Shown here in pieces: positions 32,044 through 40,215 of a stretch of DNA of 54,417 bases. Both the position numbers and the translations under genes were made by a program. The notes below the pieces were generated by a model. It searched no databases and had not been told where the DNA came from. It saw nothing but the letters and a program-made list of their open reading frames with translations. This DNA comes from Actinomycetota bacterium (GTDB lineage: Bacteria > Actinomycetota > AC-67). The stretch lies in contig JBAZZY010000017.1 of assembly GCA_041658565.1 (NCBI GenBank), positions 1 through 54,417 of the forward strand, read 5' to 3'. The first letter of the stretch is position 1. The number at the start of each line of letters is the position of its first letter.

Positions 32044-35000
32044 ATGGAGTTCCCTGATCGCCCCTCCGTACTCGTGCTGCTGGTTGCGACCGACGGAGCG
32101 CGGTGGCTGCCTGAGGCCTTGCGTGGGCTGCGAGCCCAAAAGCACAGACCCATCGACATCGTTGCGGTGGATAACGCCTCTACGGATGCCACAGCTCAGA
32201 TCCTGACGAAGGCGCTCGGCGCGCGCCGGGTCGTGAAGCTGGAACGCAGGGCCGGCTACGGTCGGGCGCTCGCCGTGGCACTAAAGACCGCGACCGACCG
32301 CAAGCTTGTTGCCGACGTGTTCCTTCTGGTTCACGACGACGCGGAACTCGCGCCGGGCGCGCTGTCGGCGATGATCGAGGCGATGCGCGCCGACGGTGTC
32401 GGTGTCGTCGGCGCGAAGTTGCTCGAATGGACCGAGTCCGGACTGCTCCAAGATATTGGGCAGACTGCCGACCGTTACGGCCGTTATGTTCCGCGAGTCG
32501 AGCGCGGGGAGTTGGACCAAGGTCAGCACGATGGGATCCACGAGGTCTTGTACGTGACGAGCGCGGCGATGCTGATTTCCGCCGATGTCGTCGAGTCCGT
32601 GGGCTTGTTCGACCCGCGGTATGCGGTTCTGCGTGACGACTTCGACTTCTGTTGGCGCGCTCGTCTTGCCGGCTATCGGACGGTCGTGACGACGACCGCT
32701 TCCGCGCGCCACGCATCGGCGACGATGCGCAACCTACGAGCGACGGCGGCGAGTAACCGCATCCGGTACTTCTCCGAGCGCAACATGATCGCAACGCTCA
32801 TCAAGAACTACGGAGGGTGGCACCTTGCCCTGGCGGTTCCGATGACGTTGGCGATCTCACTGATGAACGTGGTGTTGTTCCTCATCACCGGTAGGCGCGC
32901 GTCGGCGATTCAGGTTCTTGAGGCGCTCGAGTGGAACGTGGTGCATTTGCCGTCGACGCTGCGTGCTCGCCGCCGCGCTCAGCGCGCGCGCAGGGTGAGG
33001 GATTCGGAGATCACGCGCTGGATGCACCACGGCGCGACGCGTCTTCGCTCGCAGTTTGAGCACGCTATCGAGGTAGTTGTCGGCGATGTGGACGCGGGAA
33101 GTGAGGACGACTTCGACAAGCCGCCGCCTCGGCTGATCGACAGAGCGCGCGCACACCCTGGTCTCGCTCTTGGAGCACTGACTGCGATAGTGGTCGCGCT
33201 CGGCGCCCGCACGTTGTTGTTTTCCGGCGGCATAGCCGGTGCGGATTTTGCGCCGTTTCCCATGAAGGCCGGCGAGTTCTTCTCGGAGTACTGGTCGGGC
33301 TGGCGCGGCGCCGGTTACGGCGGTGCGGCCCCTGCCTCGCCGGGGCTGGTGATCTTGGGGCTTTTGACTATCGTCTGCGCGCGAAGCGCGTGGCTTGCCC
33401 AGCGCGTGTTGGTCCTTGGCCTGCCGGCGATCGGCGTGTCGGCGATGTTCCGGCTGGCGTACGCCGTTGGTCTGGGTCCTACGGGGCGGCGAGTCGCAAT
33501 GCTCGCCTACGCGGTGTCTCCTTTGTTGATGGGGGCGTTCGGTGCGGGGCGACTGGGGGACCTAGTTCTGATTGCCGCAGCGCCGGGAATCCTGTTGGTG
33601 TTGGCGCGCGCCGCGGGACTCGCTCCAAGCAAGGGGTGGCGACCGGCTGCTGCGGCCGTTGCCGGTGTCGCCCTCGCAACTTCGCTGTCGCCGTGGACAC
33701 TCGTCTTCACTTTCGGGGCAGCCGTGGTGTTCTCGGTGGTCGTACGGGAGCGCGCCCGGGACGTCCTGGCGCTGGGCGCAACGGCTGTCATCGGCGCGCT
33801 GGTGCTGCTGTTTCCTTGGAGCATTGAGTTGTTCCGGGCAGGTTCACCGCTCGGCGCCGGCGGTGCGGATCCGCAGGCCCGCATGCTCGACATTCTGGTG
33901 TTGTCTCCGGGGGTGGTGCGCCCCTTGCCACTGGCCATCGCGGCGGGGCTGACTGTCGCGGGTTTCCTCGGGTTCTTGATGGCTCCCGCTGAGCGCAGAG
34001 CCCCTGCACGGATTCTCGGCGCGCTTGTCGTGACGGCGATGCTGCTCGGGTGGATGGTTGTTCGAGGCGTCCCGTGGATCGCGCCCCGGGCCACGCTGCC
34101 GCTTGTGGGGGCGTCTGTTGCGTTGGCCCTGCTGGCAGGCATGGGCATCGAGGCGGCCGCGCGTTTGGGCGCCCGCCAGTTCGGAGCCGCGCATGTCGCA
34201 GTTGGGGTGGCTGGTGCCTTGCTGCTGTTCCAAGCGGTCGTGTCTGCGGGCTGGATCGCGTCCGGGTGGCATCCCGGACTCGTGCGGTCCGAGACGTTGG
34301 TGCCATCGTTCATTGCTGCCGAGGAGCAGTCGTATGGCGCCTTCCGGGTCCTGTGGGTCTCCGGAACGGCGTCGTCGCCGCGGGTGGCGTTGAGCGGGGC
34401 TCGGGGCACGACGATGCTCTCGTACCTTGTTCGTCCTGCGGGAGCGGGCGACGCGGCTTTGCGGCGCGCGGTTGCTGCGATCGCCGGAGGATCTACCGAG
34501 TCCGGCGGAAGGCTGCTAGCCACTCTGGGGGTCCGGTATGTGATCGTTCGTCCTGAGGTGGGCGCGCGCCTCGGAGACGCATTCGCGAGCCAAGTGGATC
34601 TTGCCTTCTCTCAGCGGTTCGCGGATTCGACGGTGTACGTCAACCGCGTCGGCGTCCCCATCGCTGCGGGGATCTCGGCGCCGGGATGGGTTCTCGCCGG
34701 CGCCGCCGGCTTGGATGCCGCAGCCGGCGCCGAGTCCGTGCCCGGCGTCGGGGCGGGGTTCGCTCGCCGCGCTGACAGCAGGTACGCCGGATCGACGGCG
34801 AAGACAGCGCGCGAGGTCGTGATCGCGGAGGACTACTCGCCGAAGTGGCGCTTGCGGGTGGACGGAAAGGAACTCCGTCCCGAGCGATCTTTCGGATGGG
34901 CATCGCGGTTTGAGGTCGCATCCGCGCACAAAGACATCGAGATCGTGTGGACGGGCCAGCGCCGGCATCGACTCGTGATTTCGATTCAGCTCGGGATTCT

Positions 35001-35058
35001 GCTGCTGTTTGCGGCGTGGTGGTCGCAGCGTGCGGCTCGGGAGCGGGGGGAGCGATGA
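32044..35058 (+). CDS. Large membrane glycosyltransferase: GT2 domain plus multi-helix membrane region
   Basis: About 1004 aa. Residues ~8-250 are a GT2 domain: VLVLLVATDGARWLPEAL, IVAVDNASTDATAQIL, LVHDDAELAPGAL (metal site) and RDDFDFCWRARLAG. From ~260 onward there are a dozen hydrophobic helices (for example LALGALTAIVVALGARTLLF), then a C-terminal extracytoplasmic part with VIAEDYSPKWRLRVDGKEL. Similar proteins follow whiB in other actinobacteria and sit next to DUF5719, so a conserved envelope-glycan role is likely. ATG44 of the line (32044) is chosen; GTG32023 is in frame, and neither has a clear ribosome site. It is coupled to DUF5719 by ATGA. Confidence 0.8.
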   Translation: MEFPDRPSVLVLLVATDGARWLPEALRGLRAQKHRPIDIVAVDNASTDATAQILTKALGARRVVKLERRAGYGRALAVALKTATDRKLVADVFLLVHDDAELAPGALSAMIEAMRADGVGVVGAKLLEWTESGLLQDIGQTADRYGRYVPRVERGELDQGQHDGIHEVLYVTSAAMLISADVVESVGLFDPRYAVLRDDFDFCWRARLAGYRTVVTTTASARHASATMRNLRATAASNRIRYFSERNMIATLIKNYGGWHLALAVPMTLAISLMNVVLFLITGRRASAIQVLEALEWNVVHLPSTLRARRRAQRARRVRDSEITRWMHHGATRLRSQFEHAIEVVVGDVDAGSEDDFDKPPPRLIDRARAHPGLALGALTAIVVALGARTLLFSGGIAGADFAPFPMKAGEFFSEYWSGWRGAGYGGAAPASPGLVILGLLTIVCARSAWLAQRVLVLGLPAIGVSAMFRLAYAVGLGPTGRRVAMLAYAVSPLLMGAFGAGRLGDLVLIAAAPGILLVLARAAGLAPSKGWRPAAAAVAGVALATSLSPWTLVFTFGAAVVFSVVVRERARDVLALGATAVIGALVLLFPWSIELFRAGSPLGAGGADPQARMLDILVLSPGVVRPLPLAIAAGLTVAGFLGFLMAPAERRAPARILGALVVTAMLLGWMVVRGVPWIAPRATLPLVGASVALALLAGMGIEAAARLGARQFGAAHVAVGVAGALLLFQAVVSAGWIASGWHPGLVRSETLVPSFIAAEEQSYGAFRVLWVSGTASSPRVALSGARGTTMLSYLVRPAGAGDAALRRAVAAIAGGSTESGGRLLATLGVRYVIVRPEVGARLGDAFASQVDLAFSQRFADSTVYVNRVGVPIAAGISAPGWVLAGAAGLDAAAGAESVPGVGAGFARRADSRYAGSTAKTAREVVIAEDYSPKWRLRVDGKELRPERSFGWASRFEVASAHKDIEIVWTGQRRHRLVISIQLGILLLFAAWWSQRAARERGER

Positions 35059-36464
35059 GGACGCGCATGCGTGTGGTGCTCGTCGTGGTTGTGTTCGTCG
35101 GCGCGATCGTGGCGGATGCTCTGCGCCCGCCCGCGCCGGCTATGTCACATGGCGTCGTCTCGGCCACGACCGGCGGAGTGCTCGCCTGCCCGAATGCGTT
35201 GCCCTCGCGGGGAACCGCGTACATACATGTCGCCAACGCCGGCACGCGGACCGCCGATGTTCGCGTCACGCTGGTTCCAAAGGTGGGGAAGCCGGTCGTG
35301 ATTCCCTTCGCGATCGGCCCGGCGAAGGCGCGCGCTCTGCGGATCAGCGGTCGCGTCAAGGCGCCGGCGGCGGCAGTGCTCGAGTACTCGGGTTCCGATA
35401 TCACGGCTGCCCACTCGATGTGGATGCCTAAGGTTGGGGGCCGGGGCGGCGGGGCCGGGGCGTTGTGCGAGAGGCCGACCGCGGGAGAGATAGTCGTGTC
35501 CTCGCTGCGGACGTTTGGCGCGACGGCGTCGGTGTCGGTGTTCAACCCCGGAAGCGCGAGCGCAGATATCAGCGTGTCGTTGCTTGCCGACGGGCACCGC
35601 CTGGAGCCGCAGCGTCTTTCGCGTCGAGTCGTCCCGGCGCGTTCGCGCCTGGATCTCGCCGTCGGCGACTTCGCTTTCGACGCGCGCGCCGTGACCGCGG
35701 TTATCACCGCGCGCGCCGGACGCGTGGTGGCAGAGGGGATCGTCTCGTCCGGGCGCGGCCTGGAGATTTTGTCCGGTCGGCCGCCGGAGCGCAGCGGTGT
35801 GGTGATCGCAGCCCGCAGCGGTTTGGGCGTGGCGGCTACGGTGTCGCCGGTCGGCGTCGAGGACTCCGCCGTCGCGATTAGGGTCGTAGATGGGACGCAC
35901 CAGGGAGTTTTGCCGGGCGCTCCTTCGACGCTGCGCGCCGGGACGTCTCGTCGGATCGCGATTCCGGAGTCTGCCAAGTCTCGAGCGGCCGCTTTGGTGA
36001 TCGACGTCGGGATGGGCTCGCCCGTTGCCGCCGGAGTGTCCTGGGATCGGGCGGGATCTCCGTCGGATGAGGTCGCATCGCCGCTTGTGGCTGCCGGCCG
36101 TCGGTGGAGGGGAGTGGCAGGCAGCCCGTATCCCAAGACGCTGATTCAGGCCTTCGTGATCAACGCTTCCGACGAACCGGCCGACGTTCGCATCGACCTT
36201 TTCGGGACGCGCACCGGCTCTGTCCTGCGCCGGGTGGCGCCGGGCAGGCTGTTGGTGCTGACGCTGTCGAATGCGGCGGCTACCTTGGGAATCGACGTCT
36301 CCTCCGACCAGCCGGTCGCGGTCGTTCTCCAGGTAGCGGCTCGCGCCACGGACGGCTCGGCGCTGGCTTACGGGATCCCCGCGTCGCCGGTTAGGACGGC
36401 GCGCCCGGTCGCGGTCACCACCGACCCGCGGGTAGGTATTCCCGCCCGCGTCCCCGCGGTCTAG
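35055..36464 (+). CDS. DUF5719 exported protein
   Basis: A 469-aa protein with an N-terminal signal or anchor (RVVLVVVVFVGAIVADAL). The rest consists of repeated beta-sandwich-like segments with the recurrent pattern 'hydrophobic-N-x-G/S' (AYIHVANAGTRTADVRVTL, ASVSVFNPGSASADISVSL, QAFVINASDEPADVRIDLF). Position after the large GT and similarity of layout identify DUF5719, an actinobacterial envelope family of unknown function. ATG35055 overlaps the previous stop by 4 nt, which supports a joint role with that transferase on the cell surface. Confidence 0.75.
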   Translation: MRTRMRVVLVVVVFVGAIVADALRPPAPAMSHGVVSATTGGVLACPNALPSRGTAYIHVANAGTRTADVRVTLVPKVGKPVVIPFAIGPAKARALRISGRVKAPAAAVLEYSGSDITAAHSMWMPKVGGRGGGAGALCERPTAGEIVVSSLRTFGATASVSVFNPGSASADISVSLLADGHRLEPQRLSRRVVPARSRLDLAVGDFAFDARAVTAVITARAGRVVAEGIVSSGRGLEILSGRPPERSGVVIAARSGLGVAATVSPVGVEDSAVAIRVVDGTHQGVLPGAPSTLRAGTSRRIAIPESAKSRAAALVIDVGMGSPVAAGVSWDRAGSPSDEVASPLVAAGRRWRGVAGSPYPKTLIQAFVINASDEPADVRIDLFGTRTGSVLRRVAPGRLLVLTLSNAAATLGIDVSSDQPVAVVLQVAARATDGSALAYGIPASPVRTARPVAVTTDPRVGIPARVPAV

Positions 36465-36499
36465 CCTTTCTCGCAGGAAATTCCTTTGCGGACCTCTTG

Positions 36500-36530
36500 C
36501 TTCGTCGTGCGCCGGATGCTAGGTTGACTG
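36500..36530 (+). promoter_or_regulatory. Putative promoter of a short leader/ncRNA
   Basis: TTGCTT and TAGGTT separated by 17 nt (about 36497-36525) resemble a housekeeping promoter; transcription would start near 36532, just ahead of the structured stretch and terminator described next. Confidence 0.4.
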
Positions 36531-36531
36531 A

Positions 36532-36671
36532 GTACTCCCGAGAAGTGATTAGGGGAAACCCGAAAGCTACTTGGGGGTACATCTTTTGGGGGACTTCCCT
36601 GCGCCCGCCGTCCGGCGAACGCCATATCTGCAGCTTGGAGGCCACGTGTGACGGTGGCCTCTTTCCTTTCT
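36532..36671 (+). ncRNA. Candidate attenuated leader or small RNA upstream of DUF3499
   Basis: A roughly 140-nt transcript can be drawn from the promoter at 36.5 kb to a clear intrinsic terminator. It contains GAAGT (36542-36546) and ACTTC (36593-36597), which can close a stem around a G-rich, purine-rich core (AGGGGAAACCCGAAAGC, CTTGGGGGTAC). No coding frame with a ribosome site fits. I could not match it to a riboswitch class I know. It could be an attenuator for the DUF3499 gene 165 nt downstream or an independent sRNA. Confidence 0.35.
36638..36671 (+). terminator. Rho-independent terminator
   Basis: GAGGCCAC (36638-36645) pairs with GTGGCCTC (36654-36661) across an 8-nt loop, followed by TTTCCTTTCT. 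It ends either the DUF5719 operon or the short RNA above. Confidence 0.75.
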
Positions 36672-36835
36672 CGTCGATGCGCGTCCGGGAATCGCCGCAG
36701 AAGTCTTATCCGCTTACTTCGGTGAAAATCAAAAGTGTCTTAGGTAGCGATTGCGCCGGTAAGATCGGAGGTGCCACCTGCGCATGCCGCTCGAATGGGT
36801 CCGCGCGGCGACGATGAACTCCCTAGACGCTTGAA

Positions 36836-37156
36836 ATGCCCGTATCGCTCCCGTATGGTGCGCGCGTGCTCGGCAAGAGAAAGAACGATGTGCGCCGTTG
36901 CTCCCGCAACGGCTGCCGCTGGCCGGCGTCGGCTTCGTTGACGTACGCGTACCAGCAGCAGGTCGCCTGGATTGAAGACGTGACGCCGCAGCCCCACCCG
37001 GCCGCCTACGACTTGTGCGCGGCGCACGCCGAACGTCTGGCGGTTCCGCTCGGGTGGCGCAAGGAGGACCTGCGAGTTGTTCCTCCACCTGTGACCCCGA
37101 TTCGACCCGAGGTCGGGTCCTGGCACGGCACAGCCGGCGCGTCCACCGGCGCCTGA
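36836..37156 (+). CDS. DUF3499 small cysteine protein
   Basis: Up to 106 aa. The core RRCSRNGCRWPASASLTYAY, then PAAYDLCAAHAERLAVPLGW, is the DUF3499 signature of actinobacteria (two cysteines near the N-terminus plus a CxxH-type pair, probably zinc-binding). The family sits between whiB/GT and manB in other actinobacteria, as here. The start is uncertain: ATG36836 has no ribosome site but TAGACG lies 6 nt upstream, so the message may be leaderless; homology proper begins near residue 19, and GTG36866 is an alternative. Confidence 0.78.
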   Translation: MPVSLPYGARVLGKRKNDVRRCSRNGCRWPASASLTYAYQQQVAWIEDVTPQPHPAAYDLCAAHAERLAVPLGWRKEDLRVVPPPVTPIRPEVGSWHGTAGASTGA

Positions 37157-37255
37157 TCGGGAACACGCGATCGTAGACAGGCTTCGACCTGGCGTTTCAC
37201 CTACGTCGCCGATCGGTTTTCAAGGCTTGCACGGGATGCCGCAACGTGCGAGGCT

Positions 37256-37286
37256 GTTCTTGGGTACATTCCCTGTACACAAGAAC
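37256..37286. promoter_or_regulatory. 31-bp interrupted palindrome upstream of the DUF6788-like gene
   Basis: Arms GTTCTTG-G-GTAC (37256-37267) and GTAC-A-CAAGAAC (37275-37286) are perfect inverted copies except for one position, around a 7-nt centre. It ends 23 nt before ATG37310. It may be a dimeric operator or an RNA hairpin in the leader. Confidence 0.55.
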
Positions 37287-37309
37287 TCGAAGCCGCTTTG
37301 CGAGGGTCG

Positions 37310-37624
37310 ATGGCTATACAGCGCGAACTAATCCGCTCGATCCGGAAGCTTGACGAGTATGACCTGCGCCGTTTGATGATCTTCATCCGGGGGCTGCTGC
37401 TTCATCGTGAAGGCCCGGCGTTCGAGCCGGGGGCGGCGCTCTCGCAAAACAAGGTCACGTATCGCCTCGAACACGTTCGCTGTGGGAAGCGCGGCTGCAC
37501 TCGTTGTCCGCACGGCCCGTACTGGTACGCCTATTGGCGTGAGGGCGGGCGGCTTCGATCGCGCTACATTGGGAAGACCCTCCCGGAAGGCGCCGAGCCC
37601 GACGGAGTGTCCGGTAATCGGTAA
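37310..37624 (+). CDS. DUF6788-like small protein
   Basis: A 104-aa protein: an N-terminal helix (RELIRSIRKLDEYDLRRLMI) and then a compact motif, HVRCGKRGCTRCPHGPYWYA, followed by GGRLRSRYIGK. This matches the DUF6788 pattern (C-x-K-x2-C-x2-C-x-HGPY...), a small probable zinc-binding protein scattered in bacteria and archaea. Its function is unknown. ATG37310 has GAGGG only 3 nt upstream; TTG37298 is an alternative. Base composition is slightly lower in GC than its neighbours and it interrupts the DUF3499-manB order, so it may be an acquired gene. Confidence 0.6.
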   Translation: MAIQRELIRSIRKLDEYDLRRLMIFIRGLLLHREGPAFEPGAALSQNKVTYRLEHVRCGKRGCTRCPHGPYWYAYWREGGRLRSRYIGKTLPEGAEPDGVSGNR

Positions 37625-37734
37625 ATCACCCGAAAGAAGCATGAGAATGACCCGCGCGGATCATAGGAACGGACGGCATAAACAGGTATGTTTCGGGTCA
37701 TCCGGGGTCGTCCCGGCTGAGTAGGAGAGGAATC

Positions 37735-37938
37735 ATGGGCGCGCTAGTTTGCCCGCAGTGCAGTTCCAGCAACGTCATCAATATCAATCTCACCATGGAA
37801 ACCGGGGCCCCGGTGTCTTTCTTCTCCTGTCACAACTGTGACAAGCGCTGGTGGCATAAAGACGGCGAGCCGATCGACCTGCCCGAAGTGCTGGAGTTGG
37901 CCCGCCGACCGGGGCGTGCTTCGAAGTCCCAGGGCTAG
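37735..37938 (+). CDS. Small zinc-ribbon protein
   Basis: A 67-aa protein with CPQCSS and CHNCDKRWW cysteine pairs, a TFIIS/RPB9-like zinc ribbon, and a basic C-terminal tail. Such proteins bind nucleic acid or RNA polymerase, but this one cannot be assigned. ATG37735 has AGGAGAGGA upstream. In the 110-nt leader, ACCCGAAA (37628-37635) and TTTCGGGT (37691-37698) can pair around a 55-nt loop. Confidence 0.7.
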   Translation: MGALVCPQCSSSNVININLTMETGAPVSFFSCHNCDKRWWHKDGEPIDLPEVLELARRPGRASKSQG

Positions 37939-37943
37939 CCTGG

Positions 37944-38657
37944 GTGTGGCGAGAGCGGGCGGCCGCATCGGCGTACGTCGGCAGGTTTGCGGTCGCCGAA
38001 CGTCTTGCCGAGCGATTTGCCTCCCAAGATCCAGAGGGCTCCCGCTGGCTGCGCGCGTATGTCGCCGCGGCGCGGGGTGATTTTCAGGCGGCGGAGCGCC
38101 TTGCGGAGCCGCTTGCCCGCGGCGCGCGCGATGTCGGGATCCGGGTTTCCGCGTCCCTGACGTTGGGATCGGTGCTTCGTCAAACCGGACGGCATCGCCG
38201 GGCGCGCGCCCACGATCTGCGCGCCGCGCGTCTTGCGACGACGTCATCGGCGCGCGCCCACGCACTAATCGGGCTCGCCGCCGATGCGGTGGGAGTCGGC
38301 GACGCCGGAACCTGTGCCGGCCGGCTGGCAGAGGCAGCCGGCGTCGTGCCGCGTGGGGACTGGCGCGCGCGTGTTCGGCTGGACTGGGTGCGTGCCGAGC
38401 ATGCGCTGCTGGTGAATCGTCCGCGTGCGGCTGCGCGCGCGGCTGCGCGCGCGCTGAGTCGTTCGCGGGCTGCCGGCGCGCGCCGGCACGAGGCGAAGTC
38501 CTCACTGTTCCTGGGAGCTGCGCTTGCAACCGCCGGAGATGACGGCGCGCGTCGGCCGCTGCGCGACGCAGAGCGGCTGGCGGCTCGTCTCGGAGCGGTG
38601 CCGATCGCCCGGGTCGCGCGAGAGCTGCTCGACGGGCTTCCCGTGCGCGGCCGGTAG
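37944..38657 (+). CDS. TPR-like helical repeat protein, unknown function
   Basis: A 237-aa Ala/Arg-rich all-helical protein with TPR-like spacing: YVAAARGDFQAAERLAEPLA, then SLTLGSVLRQTGRHRRARA and FLGAALATAGDDGARRPLRD. It has no signal peptide or catalytic motif. GTG37944 follows the zinc-ribbon stop by 5 nt and the stop is about 10 nt before manB, so it belongs to the manB operon and may be a scaffold or regulator. The composition is dominated by GCGCGC tracts, so weak TPR similarity should be treated with care. Confidence 0.55.
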   Translation: MWRERAAASAYVGRFAVAERLAERFASQDPEGSRWLRAYVAAARGDFQAAERLAEPLARGARDVGIRVSASLTLGSVLRQTGRHRRARAHDLRAARLATTSSARAHALIGLAADAVGVGDAGTCAGRLAEAAGVVPRGDWRARVRLDWVRAEHALLVNRPRAAARAAARALSRSRAAGARRHEAKSSLFLGAALATAGDDGARRPLRDAERLAARLGAVPIARVARELLDGLPVRGR

Positions 38658-38667
38658 GATCACGCCC

Positions 38668-40002
38668 ATGGAACTGGACACGATCTTCAAGGCTTACGAC
38701 GTTCGTGGTACCTATCCGGACCAGTTCGACGAGGAGGTCGCGCATCGCGCGGGCCGTGCTTTCGTTGCGCTGCTCGGCGCGCGCCGGTTGATCGTCGCGC
38801 GCGACATGCGTTCGTCCAGCGAGCCCTTGTCGGCCGCATTCATGTCGGGTGCGGTGACGCAAGGGGCCGATGTGGTCGACATCGGAGTCGCGTCGACCGA
38901 CATGCTCTACTACGCCTCCGGCGCACTTAACCTGCCCGGCGTTGTGTTCACGGCCTCGCACAATCCGGCGAAGTACAACGGGATGAAACTTGTTCGCGCA
39001 GGGGCGTTCCCAATCGGCAGTGAAACCGGAATGGCGGAAATCAAGCAGATGATCGCGGAGAACGAGTTTCCCCGTCCTCCGCGGCTGGGCTCCATCAGCC
39101 GGCGCGACGTGCTCGAGGATTTCGTCGATCACGTGCTCTCGCTCGTGGACGCATCGCGGTTTCGCCCGCTCAAGATCGTCGTCGACGCCGGTAACGGGAT
39201 GGCGGGACTGACGGTCCCTGCCGTGTTCGAGAACCTTCCGATCGAGGTTGTGCCGCTGTACTTCGATCTGGACGGGACCTTTCCGAATCACCCGGCCGAT
39301 CCGATCCAGCCCGAGAACCTCCGCGATCTGCGCGCGGCAGTGCTCGAGCACGGAGCGGTCGCCGGGCTTGCGTTCGACGGGGATGCCGACCGCGTGTTCT
39401 TCGTTGATGATCGTGCGGAGCCGGTTTCGGCGTCTTTGCTGGGCGCGATGGTCGCGAAGTCGATCCTGCAGCGCCACTCCGGCGAGAAGGTCGTCTACTC
39501 GCTTACGTGCTCTCGCGTTGTGCCGGAAGTGATTCGCGAGTCCGGCGGCGAGCCGATTCGGACTCGCGTTGGGCATTCCTTCATCAAGAAGATCATGGCC
39601 GACACCGGAGCGATTTTCGGTACCGAACACTCCGGGCACTACTATTTCCGTGACCATTGGCGCGCCGACTGCGGAATGATCTGCGCTCTGCTCGCGCTCG
39701 AGGTCATCTCGGAGGCGGGCGGCGATTTCCAGGCCGCGCTCGCTCCGTTCCGTCGGTATTGGAACTCCGGCGAGATCAACTCCGATGTCGGCGACAAACA
39801 GGCGGTGACTGAGAAGATCGCCGCCGCGTATGCGGATGGGCGCCACAACAGCGATGACGGTCTCACCGTTGAATACGACGATTGGTGGTTCAATGTTCGC
39901 CCTTCGAATACCGAGCCGCTGTTGCGACTCAATGTTGAGCATCGGACGGCCGCAGAGGGTGAGCGCTGCCGCGACGATCTGTTGACGATTATTCGCGGGT
40001 AG
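38668..40002 (+). CDS. manB: Phosphomannomutase/phosphoglucomutase
   Basis: A 444-aa alpha-D-phosphohexomutase that interconverts mannose-6-P and mannose-1-P (or the glucose forms). The N-terminal FKAYDVRGTYP, catalytic-serine loop TASHNPAKYNGMK (phosphoserine ~98), metal loop FDGDADRVFF, sugar-binding GTEHSGHYYF and phosphate-binding RPSNTEPLLRLN are all present. Mannose-1-P feeds GDP-mannose for mannosylated lipids and glycans. ATG38668 is preferred; the frame is open further upstream inside the TPR-like gene. Gene order with DUF3499 and Trm112 supports orthology with actinobacterial manB. Confidence 0.95.
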   Translation: MELDTIFKAYDVRGTYPDQFDEEVAHRAGRAFVALLGARRLIVARDMRSSSEPLSAAFMSGAVTQGADVVDIGVASTDMLYYASGALNLPGVVFTASHNPAKYNGMKLVRAGAFPIGSETGMAEIKQMIAENEFPRPPRLGSISRRDVLEDFVDHVLSLVDASRFRPLKIVVDAGNGMAGLTVPAVFENLPIEVVPLYFDLDGTFPNHPADPIQPENLRDLRAAVLEHGAVAGLAFDGDADRVFFVDDRAEPVSASLLGAMVAKSILQRHSGEKVVYSLTCSRVVPEVIRESGGEPIRTRVGHSFIKKIMADTGAIFGTEHSGHYYFRDHWRADCGMICALLALEVISEAGGDFQAALAPFRRYWNSGEINSDVGDKQAVTEKIAAAYADGRHNSDDGLTVEYDDWWFNVRPSNTEPLLRLNVEHRTAAEGERCRDDLLTIIRG

Positions 40003-40038
40003 GACTGCGTACAATCAGCGCGACTAGGAGGGACGAAG

Positions 40039-40215
40039 ATGGCAGTAAGCAAGGACCTGATCGACATCCTGATCTGCCCGAACTGTCGTGGGCCGATCGA
40101 GTACGCGGAAGCGGAGCAGAAGATCAGTTGCGTCGGTGATTGCAGGTACGTCTACCCCGTGCGCGACGACATCCCCATCATGCTGATCGACGAGGCGGAG
40201 AAGCCCTCGTCGTGA
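40039..40215 (+). CDS. Trm112-like zinc protein
   Basis: A 58-aa protein too short for many gene callers: MAVSKDLIDILICPNC, then PIEYAEAEQKISC and YPVRDDIPIMLIDEA. This is the Trm112/YcaR fold (two cysteine pairs, IPIML ending). In eukaryotes and archaea Trm112 activates methyltransferases; the bacterial role is unclear. AGGAGG at 40026-40031 supports the start. It overlaps the SIS gene by GTGA, so the pair is coupled. Confidence 0.88.
   Translation: MAVSKDLIDILICPNCRGPIEYAEAEQKISCVGDCRYVYPVRDDIPIMLIDEAEKPSS

Noticed and set aside
31199..32192. Leu/Ala/Phe repeat frames on the minus strand
   Set aside because: Mirror images of the 42-bp repeats in the H1-like gene; they look like membrane repeats but have no start signals.
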